This document shows, one piece after another, positions 34,554 through 42,589 of a DNA stretch of 64,000 bases. Location: positions 1-64,000 of the forward strand of contig CALGAP010000019.1 of NCBI GenBank assembly GCA_937958995.1. The letters run 5' to 3'. The notes below the pieces were generated by a model that saw only the letters and a program-made list of their open reading frames with translations, did not search any database and was not told where the DNA came from. The position numbers and the translations under genes are program-made. This DNA comes from an uncultured Chitinophagaceae bacterium (GTDB taxonomy: Bacteria > Bacteroidota > Bacteroidia > Chitinophagales > Chitinophagaceae). Numbering within the stretch: position 1 is the stretch's first letter; every line of letters starts with the position of its first letter.

Positions 34554-35759
34554 ATGAACTACCCCGAGATTTCGAGGAAAGTACAGGAATACGTACACTC
34601 AGCATTTGATTCGAAAAAAGACAAGGCACTGCTTTACCACAATTTTACCCACACACAAAACGTGGTGAAGGCGGCCACCCGCATCGGCAGGCATTACCAG
34701 CTTAATGAAAGAGACCTGTTTATCGTGACCACCGCCGCGTGGTTTCATGATATAGGATACCTGGAAGATTATAACCACCACGAACTCATGGGCGCCGATA
34801 TAGCCGCCTCATTCCTGCGTAAACAGGGAGTGCCGGAAGAAATTACCCTCGCCGTCACCAATTGCATTCTGGCCACGCGGATGCCGCAGAGCGCCAAGAC
34901 CCTGCTGGAAGAGATCGTTTGCGATGCCGATATGTTTCAACTGGGCTCGGATGAGTTTGCGGAAAATAATAAGCTGCTGAGAAAGGAACTGGAGCTGAAA
35001 AAAGGCACTACCATCAATAAGGAAGAGTGGAGGAGAAATACCATCCGCTTCCTGGAATCACATACCTACTATACCGATTATTGCCGCTCGCTGCTGGAGC
35101 CGAAGAAGAAGGAAATAGTGGAAAAATTGAAAAGCAAAACCAAAGACAAACCCGGCATGCCCCTGCCGCCGCAGGCGGCGCAGAGCCTTACGCAACCCGA
35201 CAACAACAACAAAAAGAAAAAGGGTGACCGGCCTGAACGGGGTATCGAGACCATGTTTCGTATTACCTCCACCAACAACCAGCGACTGAGCGATATGGCC
35301 GACAATAAGGCCCAGATCATGATTACTGTAAATTCGATCATACTCTCGGCCATCATCAGCCTGCTGTTGCGTAAACTCGACGAAAACGCGTTCCTGCGCT
35401 GGCCTACCTTTATGATGCTGGCCACCAGCCTCCTCACTATCATTTTTTCCATACTGGCTACCAGGCCGCATCTGCCGGAAGGTACCTTTACGCAACAGGA
35501 TATCGACGAGCGAAAGGTAAACCTGCTGTTCTTCGGCAATTTCTTCCGCATGAATCTCGAAGATTATACCTCAGGCATGCTGCAGGTGATGGAAGACCGC
35601 AATTTTCTTTACCGTACCCTCATTCGCGACGTCTACTCGCAGGGCGTGGTGCTGGGCAGAAAATATAAATTGCTTCGTATTTCTTATAATATCTTCATGT
35701 ATGGACTCGTGGCCTCGGTATTGGCCTTTGTCGCGGCCACTATTGTGGAAGGAAAATAA
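34554..35759 (+). CDS. HD-domain protein fused to a Pycsar-type membrane effector (PycTM-like)
   Basis: The 401 residues join two units. The N-terminal HD domain (about 10-180) has His33, then His65-Asp66 in AAWFHDIGY and Asp residues in EEIVCDADMF, consistent with a metal phosphohydrolase. A basic linker (about 195-225, with KKKKGDRPERG) leads to a C-terminal region (about 228-400) that matches the PycTM effector family. It has ADNKAQIMITVNSIILSAII, helices at about 262-282, 286-304 and 376-398, and a soluble loop between the second and third. Known PycTM effectors damage the membrane when a cyclic pyrimidine nucleotide is made. No cyclase gene is adjacent. It begins a four-gene co-directional unit. 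Confidence 0.78.
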   Translation: MNYPEISRKVQEYVHSAFDSKKDKALLYHNFTHTQNVVKAATRIGRHYQLNERDLFIVTTAAWFHDIGYLEDYNHHELMGADIAASFLRKQGVPEEITLAVTNCILATRMPQSAKTLLEEIVCDADMFQLGSDEFAENNKLLRKELELKKGTTINKEEWRRNTIRFLESHTYYTDYCRSLLEPKKKEIVEKLKSKTKDKPGMPLPPQAAQSLTQPDNNNKKKKGDRPERGIETMFRITSTNNQRLSDMADNKAQIMITVNSIILSAIISLLLRKLDENAFLRWPTFMMLATSLLTIIFSILATRPHLPEGTFTQQDIDERKVNLLFFGNFFRMNLEDYTSGMLQVMEDRNFLYRTLIRDVYSQGVVLGRKYKLLRISYNIFMYGLVASVLAFVAATIVEGK

Positions 35760-35767
35760 AGTTGTTT

Positions 35768-36577
35768 ATGCATTGGTATCATTGGATTTTTTCACTTTTG
35801 CTCATGACTGCTTGTTATAGTAACGAAGAACAGAAAAGTCCGGCGGGGTATGACCTTAGCAAACCCGAGAAATTCACTGTGCCAGATGCCTTGCTGGAGA
35901 TTTCCGGCATTGCGTATCACAACGATCTGTTATATGCCGTACAGGATGAAGAAGGTAAACTTTTCAACCTGCGGCCTGGCGACAAAAAAGCCGCTTCTTC
36001 AAAGTTTGGTAAGAAGGGAGATTATGAAGATATCTCCATCGCCCGCGGGCAGGTGTTCATCCTGCGCAGCGATGGCACCTTGTATAGTTTTCCGCTAGAC
36101 GATGCCCGGCAAAATGAGATCACCAGCACCCGCGAGTGGAAAGACCTGGTGCCAAAAGGAGAGTACGAAGGTCTGTATGCCGATGAATCCACCGGGCTGA
36201 TCTACGTGCTGTGCAAAGAATGCAAACAAGACAAAAAATCGTCTTCCGTCAGCATTTTCGTCTTGAAATTGCAGTCCGATGGCAACATCACCCCTTCGCA
36301 TACCGCGGCCCTGAACGTGCAGAAAAATTTCAAACCATCGGCGCTGGCTATCCATCCGTTAACGAAGGAATGGTATATTCTTTCCTCCGTCAATAAATTG
36401 CTGGTGATTGCCGATAGCCAGTGGAAAGTAAAAGAAACCTATAAACTCAACCCCGCCATATTCCGGCAGCCGGAAGGCATTACCTTCGACTCGCAAAACA
36501 ACCTGTACATCTCCAATGAGGGAGACGAGTTGTCGAACGGTAATGTGCTGAAGTTTATTTACAACAAGACTAACTGA
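35768..36577 (+). CDS. SdiA-regulated-like beta-propeller lipoprotein
   Basis: A 269-residue lipoprotein; the signal MHWYHWIFSLLLMTAC has lipobox MTAC with Cys16. The TTG at 35762 is discarded because the ATG two codons later gives a normal signal. The body has propeller-like repeats: LLEISGIAYHNDLLYAVQDEEGKLFNL, YEDISIARGQVFILRSDGTLYSF, YEGLYADESTGLIYVLCKE and QPEGITFDSQNNLYISNEGD. These fit the SdiA-regulated/esterase-like family found in periplasmic and surface proteins. It follows the HD-PycTM gene by eight bases and is very likely cotranscribed. Biochemical role unknown. Confidence 0.78.
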   Translation: MHWYHWIFSLLLMTACYSNEEQKSPAGYDLSKPEKFTVPDALLEISGIAYHNDLLYAVQDEEGKLFNLRPGDKKAASSKFGKKGDYEDISIARGQVFILRSDGTLYSFPLDDARQNEITSTREWKDLVPKGEYEGLYADESTGLIYVLCKECKQDKKSSSVSIFVLKLQSDGNITPSHTAALNVQKNFKPSALAIHPLTKEWYILSSVNKLLVIADSQWKVKETYKLNPAIFRQPEGITFDSQNNLYISNEGDELSNGNVLKFIYNKTN

Positions 36578-36588
36578 GAATTCTGCCT

Positions 36589-39057
36589 ATGCCAAAACGC
36601 GCGGCCGCTGTTGCTTTTCTTGCTTTCTTCATAACCCACTATGCCGGGGCGCAGGATAGCATCTCCATACGCATTCGACCGGAGTACGACAGCGTGGGCA
36701 AATGGAGACGTATGTTATTTGGAGAAAATTACCGGAAAGAATATGCTGCCGAAGTCACCGTGCCCATCATCCGCATTTCAGAAATATACGGCGGGCTCAC
36801 GCCCGTGAGAGCCGGTGGCGGCAACCAGACCATATCGCTTCGACTGAAAGACAAAAACGGCCAACAATGGGTGCTGCGCAATCTCTTGAAAAATCCCGAT
36901 GCGCTGATACCAACCACCCTGCGACAAACATTCGTGCGCGACGTGCTCGACGATTTTTTCAGCGCGCAGCATCCCTTCGCGCCACTGATCGTGCCGGTGC
37001 TGGCGGATGCGGCTAAGGTTCCGCATGCCAATCCCATCATCGGACTGGTGGCGCCTGATACGGCATTGGGAGAGTTCGTGCACCTGTTTGCCAACCGGGT
37101 GGCCCTGCTCGAAGAACGCGAACCGCTGGGCAACTCAGACAATTCCATAGAGATGATGGACGAGCTGCGCGATGATAATGACAACAGCTATAACGCCCAG
37201 ACCTTTTTGCGCGCGCGACTGCTGGATCTGCTTCTTGGCGACTGGGATCGTCACCCCGACCAATGGCGTTGGGTAGACACTAAGAAAGGGAAAGGAAAGT
37301 TTTACGAGCCCGTGCCCCGCGATCGCGACCAGGCCTTATTCACGCGACAAGGATTTTTCCCCTGGCTGGCTTCACGCCCGGCATTCTTACCCACACTCGA
37401 AGGTTTTGATGACAAAATAAAACGCGTAAAATATTCACTCATCAAAACCAATTTCGTGAATGGCTATATGGCCAGTCAGTTTACATTAGATGAATGGATG
37501 CAGATCACGAATGAATTTGTGCAGTCCATTACGGACTCTGTGATAGACGCGGCTTTCAGTAAATTACCCCCGGAGATATATGCCATTCGCGGGAAAGAGC
37601 TTTCTGACAAAATGAAAGCAAGAAGAGACCGCATACCCGCTGCCATGAAACGTTTCTATCGTTTTATCAACAAAAAAGTGGATGTGCTGGGCACGCACAA
37701 ACATGAGTACTTTGAAATTACCGATACCGCAGATAATAAACTGAAAATTACTGCCCGAAAAAAAAACAGCAACGGGCGGGTTTTATTTTCCAATGTCTAT
37801 GATCCTTCTGTAACGAAAGAGGTGAGGATATACCTGCGGCAGGGAAATGATACCGTGGTGGTCAACAACGCCTCTGCGCGCACGAAGCTGCGCATTGTAG
37901 GCGGCGTTGGAGAAAAATCATACAGCGTTGTCCGAAGCAGAAAGCCGGTACGCTTTTATGAAAAAGACACTTCTTACGTGCCGGTAAATCTTTACAATAT
38001 CACCATACCCTTATTCACGGCGGGTTATAACCTGGATGATGGTATCATTTTCGGCGCGGGATTTAAACATACGCATCATGGGTTTCGGAAGCTGCCATAT
38101 GCCAGCACGCAACAGTTGATGGCCGCACGTGCTTTTTCCACCAGCGCTTTCCGCATCACCTATCGAGGTGAGTGGTTGAAGCTGATCGGCAACACCGACT
38201 TCCTGCTAAATGCGATAGCACGCGCGCCCGACAATACGCAAAACTTCTTTGGAAGGGGAAATGCGACGGTGTTCAACAAGACCGGCGATTTCAGGAGATT
38301 TTATCGTACGCGATTTGCGATCTACCAGCTCGACCCGGCCTTCCGCTGGCGCTGGGACAGCAGTCGTGTGGCCTTCAGCGTTGGACCATCCCTGCAGTTT
38401 TACCGCTACGATGCCGACGAGAACCCCGGCCGCCTCATCAGTTTTCCTTCTCTCATAGGCTCATACGACAGTGCTACGGTTGAAAAAAACAGGGAGCACC
38501 TGGGAATTGTGATGAAATTTTGGGTCGATCGCCGAAATAATAAAATATTCCCCAGCAGTGGATCGTCATTCAGGATACGCTTGCAGGGATATGCGGGTAT
38601 GAACCGCTATTCGAAGAGTTTTGTACAGGTAATGCCGGAAGCAAGTTTTTACCTGCCCATGAACAAACGTGGCACTATTGTGGTGGCCGAAAGGCTGGGC
38701 GGCGGCATATCGCTGGGTAAGACAGCCTTTTACCAGTCGCTGTTCGTCGGGGGACATGATAACCTGTTAGGATACCGCCAGTATCGTTTTGCAGGACAAC
38801 ATTCCCTGTACAACAACTTCGAACTCAGGTTGAAGCTGGCCGATTTTGCCAGTTATATCCTGCCCGGACAATTGGGCATGACCAGCTTTTTTGACCTGGG
38901 CAGGGTTTGGGAAGAAAATGATAATTCCGGTGAATGGCATGCTGGCGTCGGTGGAGGATTTTACTTTGCACCTGCACATATGGTAGTTTTGCAATTGGTT
39001 GCCGGCTATTCGAAAGAAGGGTGGTTGCCATATTTTACCATGGGCTTCAGGTTTTAG
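36589..39057 (+). CDS. Outer-membrane barrel protein with a kinase-like N-terminal region
   Basis: 822 residues with signal peptide ending HYAGAQ. The C-terminal half (about 470-822) is a 16-strand-type BamA/TamA-like barrel: NLDDGIIFGAGFKHTHHGF, FFGRGNATVFNKTGDFRRFYRTR, VGGHDNLLGYRQYRFAGQHSLYNNFELR, and the end YFTMGFRF with terminal Phe. No POTRA domains are seen. Instead, residues about 60-330 contain GGGNQTISLRLKDKNGQQWVLRN, LLDLLLGDWDRHPDQWRW and VPRDRDQALF. These resemble the glycine loop/lysine strand, catalytic DRH and metal-binding D of HipA/Fam20-type kinase folds. The kinase-like reading is inference. Confidence 0.7.
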   Translation: MPKRAAAVAFLAFFITHYAGAQDSISIRIRPEYDSVGKWRRMLFGENYRKEYAAEVTVPIIRISEIYGGLTPVRAGGGNQTISLRLKDKNGQQWVLRNLLKNPDALIPTTLRQTFVRDVLDDFFSAQHPFAPLIVPVLADAAKVPHANPIIGLVAPDTALGEFVHLFANRVALLEEREPLGNSDNSIEMMDELRDDNDNSYNAQTFLRARLLDLLLGDWDRHPDQWRWVDTKKGKGKFYEPVPRDRDQALFTRQGFFPWLASRPAFLPTLEGFDDKIKRVKYSLIKTNFVNGYMASQFTLDEWMQITNEFVQSITDSVIDAAFSKLPPEIYAIRGKELSDKMKARRDRIPAAMKRFYRFINKKVDVLGTHKHEYFEITDTADNKLKITARKKNSNGRVLFSNVYDPSVTKEVRIYLRQGNDTVVVNNASARTKLRIVGGVGEKSYSVVRSRKPVRFYEKDTSYVPVNLYNITIPLFTAGYNLDDGIIFGAGFKHTHHGFRKLPYASTQQLMAARAFSTSAFRITYRGEWLKLIGNTDFLLNAIARAPDNTQNFFGRGNATVFNKTGDFRRFYRTRFAIYQLDPAFRWRWDSSRVAFSVGPSLQFYRYDADENPGRLISFPSLIGSYDSATVEKNREHLGIVMKFWVDRRNNKIFPSSGSSFRIRLQGYAGMNRYSKSFVQVMPEASFYLPMNKRGTIVVAERLGGGISLGKTAFYQSLFVGGHDNLLGYRQYRFAGQHSLYNNFELRLKLADFASYILPGQLGMTSFFDLGRVWEENDNSGEWHAGVGGGFYFAPAHMVVLQLVAGYSKEGWLPYFTMGFRF

Positions 39058-39094
39058 CAAACATTGAGTCCATGCAATTGTTAAAGACATAGCT

Positions 39095-41515
39095 ATGCAA
39101 CTCAAAATACTGAATCTCGCCAGGGAGTTTCACACTGCTGAAATGTCGAGCAAGACGAAGACGCCTGTCACAGTGCTTTCGTTCAAGCCTTTTTTGGATT
39201 ATATCAGGGCGAGAATAGAAAATACTGATGCCATCAAAAAGGAAATGTACCAGATGATCCTCGAGAAGTTTGCGAAGTATCCCGAACTGGAAGGAGAGGT
39301 GAAGCTGGAAGATACTCCCAAATACCGCGAAATTCTCGACCTCGTTCACATTGCGTTGACTACCGTGGTGGAAGAAGAAGAGAAACTGCTCTGGGGCATT
39401 TCCATTCCTGTAACGCCATATATTTTCTATGGTTCCGATGCCTTATATGAATTTTTGCTGGAGGCGGGCACGCAGGAACTGAACCAGGCCATTTTCGCCG
39501 ATCCTGAGACTTTTCACCGGCAGAAATGCGCGATGCTCTATTCTTTCCTGCTGAATAAGTTTTACAACTATAACTACACCCACAAGCGCGAGATCATACG
39601 CCCGGTATATGACCCGCATTGCCGTTTTATAAAATACTACCGCATCAATGTGGATATACGCTTTGTGGAGGTGGCTTCCACCATGCCGCTGCCGGAGCTG
39701 AACCTCGAATCGCTGGAGCTTCACCTCGATGAAGACGCAGGACTGGATACACTGGAAAAATTGCTGCCCTTCGACCTGTTCAGGTTCTCGGGTTTTTCGA
39801 TAGTCACCATCACCGATGTTACCTCCGATTATTCACTGGAGAAGATCAAGGATGTGCTGGTGAACACGCACGACAAGAATTACGAGGAAAATTACCGCAC
39901 CGTGGTAGAATCGCTCAAGGCCATGGCGGGCAGCCAAGACCTGGAGTTTGGCATCCTGCCGCTGTTCAAAGTAAATAATCGCCTGATAGAAGATGTGGAC
40001 GCTTATAACCACAGCATCATTTTTTCGCTGGGCAGGCAGCAGGGTGTGGCCGAGAATAGTTTTGTGCAGCTGATTGAGAAATTTGTCTCCAACCCGCACC
40101 TCATATTTTTCCGCGACCTGGATATGGCCGGTCCTTCGCATGTGCAGGTAGGTAAACTGCTGTATATGGCAGGTGTGAAAAGCTATGCGCTGATGCCCGT
40201 TTATTATAACAAAAAACTGGTAGGCTCTTTTGAAATCTATACCAAACAAAAAGGACTTCTGGATGAAAGAATTTTTACTCGCATAGAACCCGCTATTCCT
40301 CTTATTGCGCAACTGATGCAAAACAGCATCGACGATTTCCAGAGAGCTATCAACCGCACTATCCGCGATAAGTTCACTTCGCTGCAACCTTCAGTGCAAT
40401 GGAAATTCAACGAGGCCGCCTGGAAATATCTCTACCGCAGCAAGAAAGGAGAAAAGCCGGGAGATATTCAAAAGATAGAGTTCAGGCAGGTATACCCGCT
40501 GTATGGCGCGGTGGATATGCGCAACTCAACCATTGAGCGAAACAAAGCGCTGATCAACGACCTGAGTTACCAGTTCAATCATCTGCAGGAAGTGCTGAAT
40601 GCGCTGAAGGAAAAAAGCGGCTTTGGTCTTACCGATGAATTTATCTTCAAATGCAATAAATGGTTGAAAGTCCTTCGTGGCGTAGTGACTCCCAACGATG
40701 AGATCAGGCTCAACCAGTTCCTCAACGAAGAAGCGCATCCTTTCCTGGAGCATTTCAGGGAGACGCATCCCGCGCTGTCGCCCATCATTAACGAATATTT
40801 CCGGAATATTGAGCCGGCCGAAGGCCGCGCCTGGCAAAACCGCCGCGACCTGGAAGAATCGATGCAACTGATCAATAACGCCATCAACAATTACCTCGAC
40901 AACATGAACGTGGAGCTGCAGCGTGCTTATCCCTGCTATTTCGAGCGCTTCAGAACCGATGGTGTGGAATATGATATTTATATTGGTCAGTCCATCGCTC
41001 CCGACAAACCTTTCGACCAGGTATATGTAAAGAACCTGCGTCTCTGGCAACTCAACTCTATGGCGGCTATCGCGAAGCTTTCCGCCTCGTTGCTTCCGCA
41101 AATGAAAGTGCCGCTGTACACCACACAGCTGATCTTTATATATTCAAATACTATCGATATCAGTTTCCGACGCGACGAGCGCCGCTTTGATGTGGAGGGC
41201 GGATACAATATCCGCTATCATATCATCAAGAAGCGCATTGATAAAGTCAACATCAAAAACTCGCGCGAGCGCCTTACCCAACCGGGCAAGATAGCGCTCA
41301 TCTACTTCAACCAGAAAGAAGCTGATGAATATATCTCGTACATCCATCACCTGCAGGAGAAGAATATTTTAAACGACGACCTCGAATTTCTCGAGCTTGA
41401 AGAACTGCAAGGCATCAGCGGGCTGAAGGCTTTGCGTGTGGGCGTGAATGTGAAAGAGGAAGCAGAGCAGGAAGATGAGGAAGTGGGTAAGCCGCTGGTG
41501 AAGCAGGAAGAGTGA
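39095..41515 (+). CDS. Large cytoplasmic GAF-domain protein of unknown function
   Basis: An 806-residue protein with no signal peptide or membrane span. A mostly helical N-terminal region includes the acidic stretch TTVVEEEEKLLWGISIPVTPYIFYG. A GAF-like domain lies at about 300-430 (FVSNPHLIFFRDLDMAGPSHVQVGKLLYMAGVKSYALMPVYYNKKLVGSFEIYT). A long helical C-terminal half follows (about 440-760) and an acidic tail EEEAEQEDEEVGK. The family is seen in Bacteroidota but its role is not known to me. It is the last gene of the unit starting at 34554, with a 37-base gap to the barrel gene, so it may have some independent expression. Confidence 0.7.
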   Translation: MQLKILNLAREFHTAEMSSKTKTPVTVLSFKPFLDYIRARIENTDAIKKEMYQMILEKFAKYPELEGEVKLEDTPKYREILDLVHIALTTVVEEEEKLLWGISIPVTPYIFYGSDALYEFLLEAGTQELNQAIFADPETFHRQKCAMLYSFLLNKFYNYNYTHKREIIRPVYDPHCRFIKYYRINVDIRFVEVASTMPLPELNLESLELHLDEDAGLDTLEKLLPFDLFRFSGFSIVTITDVTSDYSLEKIKDVLVNTHDKNYEENYRTVVESLKAMAGSQDLEFGILPLFKVNNRLIEDVDAYNHSIIFSLGRQQGVAENSFVQLIEKFVSNPHLIFFRDLDMAGPSHVQVGKLLYMAGVKSYALMPVYYNKKLVGSFEIYTKQKGLLDERIFTRIEPAIPLIAQLMQNSIDDFQRAINRTIRDKFTSLQPSVQWKFNEAAWKYLYRSKKGEKPGDIQKIEFRQVYPLYGAVDMRNSTIERNKALINDLSYQFNHLQEVLNALKEKSGFGLTDEFIFKCNKWLKVLRGVVTPNDEIRLNQFLNEEAHPFLEHFRETHPALSPIINEYFRNIEPAEGRAWQNRRDLEESMQLINNAINNYLDNMNVELQRAYPCYFERFRTDGVEYDIYIGQSIAPDKPFDQVYVKNLRLWQLNSMAAIAKLSASLLPQMKVPLYTTQLIFIYSNTIDISFRRDERRFDVEGGYNIRYHIIKKRIDKVNIKNSRERLTQPGKIALIYFNQKEADEYISYIHHLQEKNILNDDLEFLELEELQGISGLKALRVGVNVKEEAEQEDEEVGKPLVKQEE

Positions 41516-41517
41516 AG

Positions 41518-41547
41518 GGGTTCGGGTTTCGGGTATTCAGGGAGCAG
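41518..41547 (+). repeat. Half copy of the dispersed repeat (copy D)
   Basis: GGTTCGGGTTTCGGGT followed by ATTCAGGGAGCAG, directly after the GAF gene stop, matches only the left arm of copies A to C. The central CCGCGCTT block and the right arm are missing. Confidence 0.4.
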
Positions 41548-41568
41548 TACTCATTTTTGAAACGATCA

Positions 41569-42057
41569 TTACTGCTTTGCAGGAGGCAAATCGGTATTCC
41601 ATATTTCACGGTACAGCTTCCATTTGCCATCTTCCTTTTTCCATAATGCAATAAATTTTCCCTTATCGAGGCTGCCGCCTTTGCCGTCGGGGAAATTATA
41701 AGTGCCGTCTTCCACTACCAGATCGGCATTGCCGTAAATATCGTTGGGTGGTAACTCCATGATGAGGTTACTGTTTTCACCGGTATAAAAGAAAGCAACA
41801 ATTGAGTCGATACCAATCACGGGTGGTACATTGGGACAATACACAGCCGCATCTTTACAATAGCGTTCTTCATAAAATGTCCGGTCTTTGGTGGTAAAAC
41901 GCTTCGCATACGACTTATTCATCTCTTCAATATGAGCCTTGACAGAATCTAAGTTGAAATTACTTTCATCTGTGGTCGAAGATGCTACCTGTGAGCTGGG
42001 ATTGGGGTTGCAGGCCGCTATGCAGGCGGCGAGCAGGATGAACAGTTTTGTTCTCAT
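41569..42057 (-). CDS. SnoaL/DUF4440-like (NTF2 fold) lipoprotein
   Basis: A 162-residue lipoprotein from the ATG at 42057 (MRTKLFILLAACIAAC, lipobox IAAC). An ATG 75 bases upstream would put 25 residues before the signal and is rejected. The body has the NTF2-like pattern: a long N-terminal helix DSVKAHIEEMNKSYAKRFTTKD, DAAVYCPNVPPVIGIDSIVAFF, then the paired strands DLVVEDGTYNFPD and KFIALWKKEDGKWKLYREIWNTD. DUF4440 members often act as small-molecule or stress proteins; no specific role can be given. Confidence 0.78.
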   Translation of the reverse strand: MRTKLFILLAACIAACNPNPSSQVASSTTDESNFNLDSVKAHIEEMNKSYAKRFTTKDRTFYEERYCKDAAVYCPNVPPVIGIDSIVAFFYTGENSNLIMELPPNDIYGNADLVVEDGTYNFPDGKGGSLDKGKFIALWKKEDGKWKLYREIWNTDLPPAKQ

Positions 42058-42110
42058 GACAGCTGGTTTTGGTGATATCTGTAATTTACGATATAAAATA
42101 AACAAGCTGG

Positions 42111-42581
42111 TTACAAATTTTTCCAACTCCAATACCCCAGTTCATGTGTCTGCCATGCTGCGCCCGTGGAGGCTGTGATGCGTATATAGAAACTTCCGTT
42201 AAGTCCCAATGTGGCGGCAAGGTCAACGGCGTACTCCAGCACTTTTTGCTGATCGAGGAACACTTCTATCTTCTTGCTTTTGTAGCGAATGCGCGCGTGA
42301 TGAATTTTGCCATCATCAAAATCGCTGGTGACGTAGTAATTCGCTTTCCGGTATTGATAGCCTGCGTTATTGGGTTCCATGCCATTGGTATGAATGGCCA
42401 CATGATCGCCGGTTTCGCCGCCAATGGCTTCTGAGTAAACTGGAAAATTGTTGAGTGTTTGGCATTGCTGCCGGAAATTTTTCACCCACAAATTTTCAGC
42501 GTTCGCATACAAAATGCATGCGTTTACATACAAATCGGTCGGGTGCGTCTCGGAAGCTGGTAAATTGGCCAGATTAAACAC
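42111..42581 (-). pseudogene. Truncated L-type (legume-like) lectin fragment
   Basis: The 156-codon frame lacks a signal peptide and begins at a GTG only nine bases from the divergent start of the next gene, leaving no room for a promoter. Its C-terminal half fits bacterial L-type lectin domains: GDHVAIHTNGMEPNN, DDGKIHHARIRYKSKKIEVFLDQQ, and FYIRITASTGAAWQTHELGYWSW. The first strands of the domain, with the usual EFDT metal-binding motif, are not recognisable. It is most likely the 3' part of a gene cut off by a rearrangement. Expression is doubtful. Confidence 0.5.
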
Positions 42582-42589
42582 CTTCTTTG

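Noticed and set aside
36589..39057. Reading the barrel protein as a true BamA or TamA
   Set aside because: No POTRA repeats are present and the N-terminal half has unrelated motifs, so an assembly-factor role is not supported.
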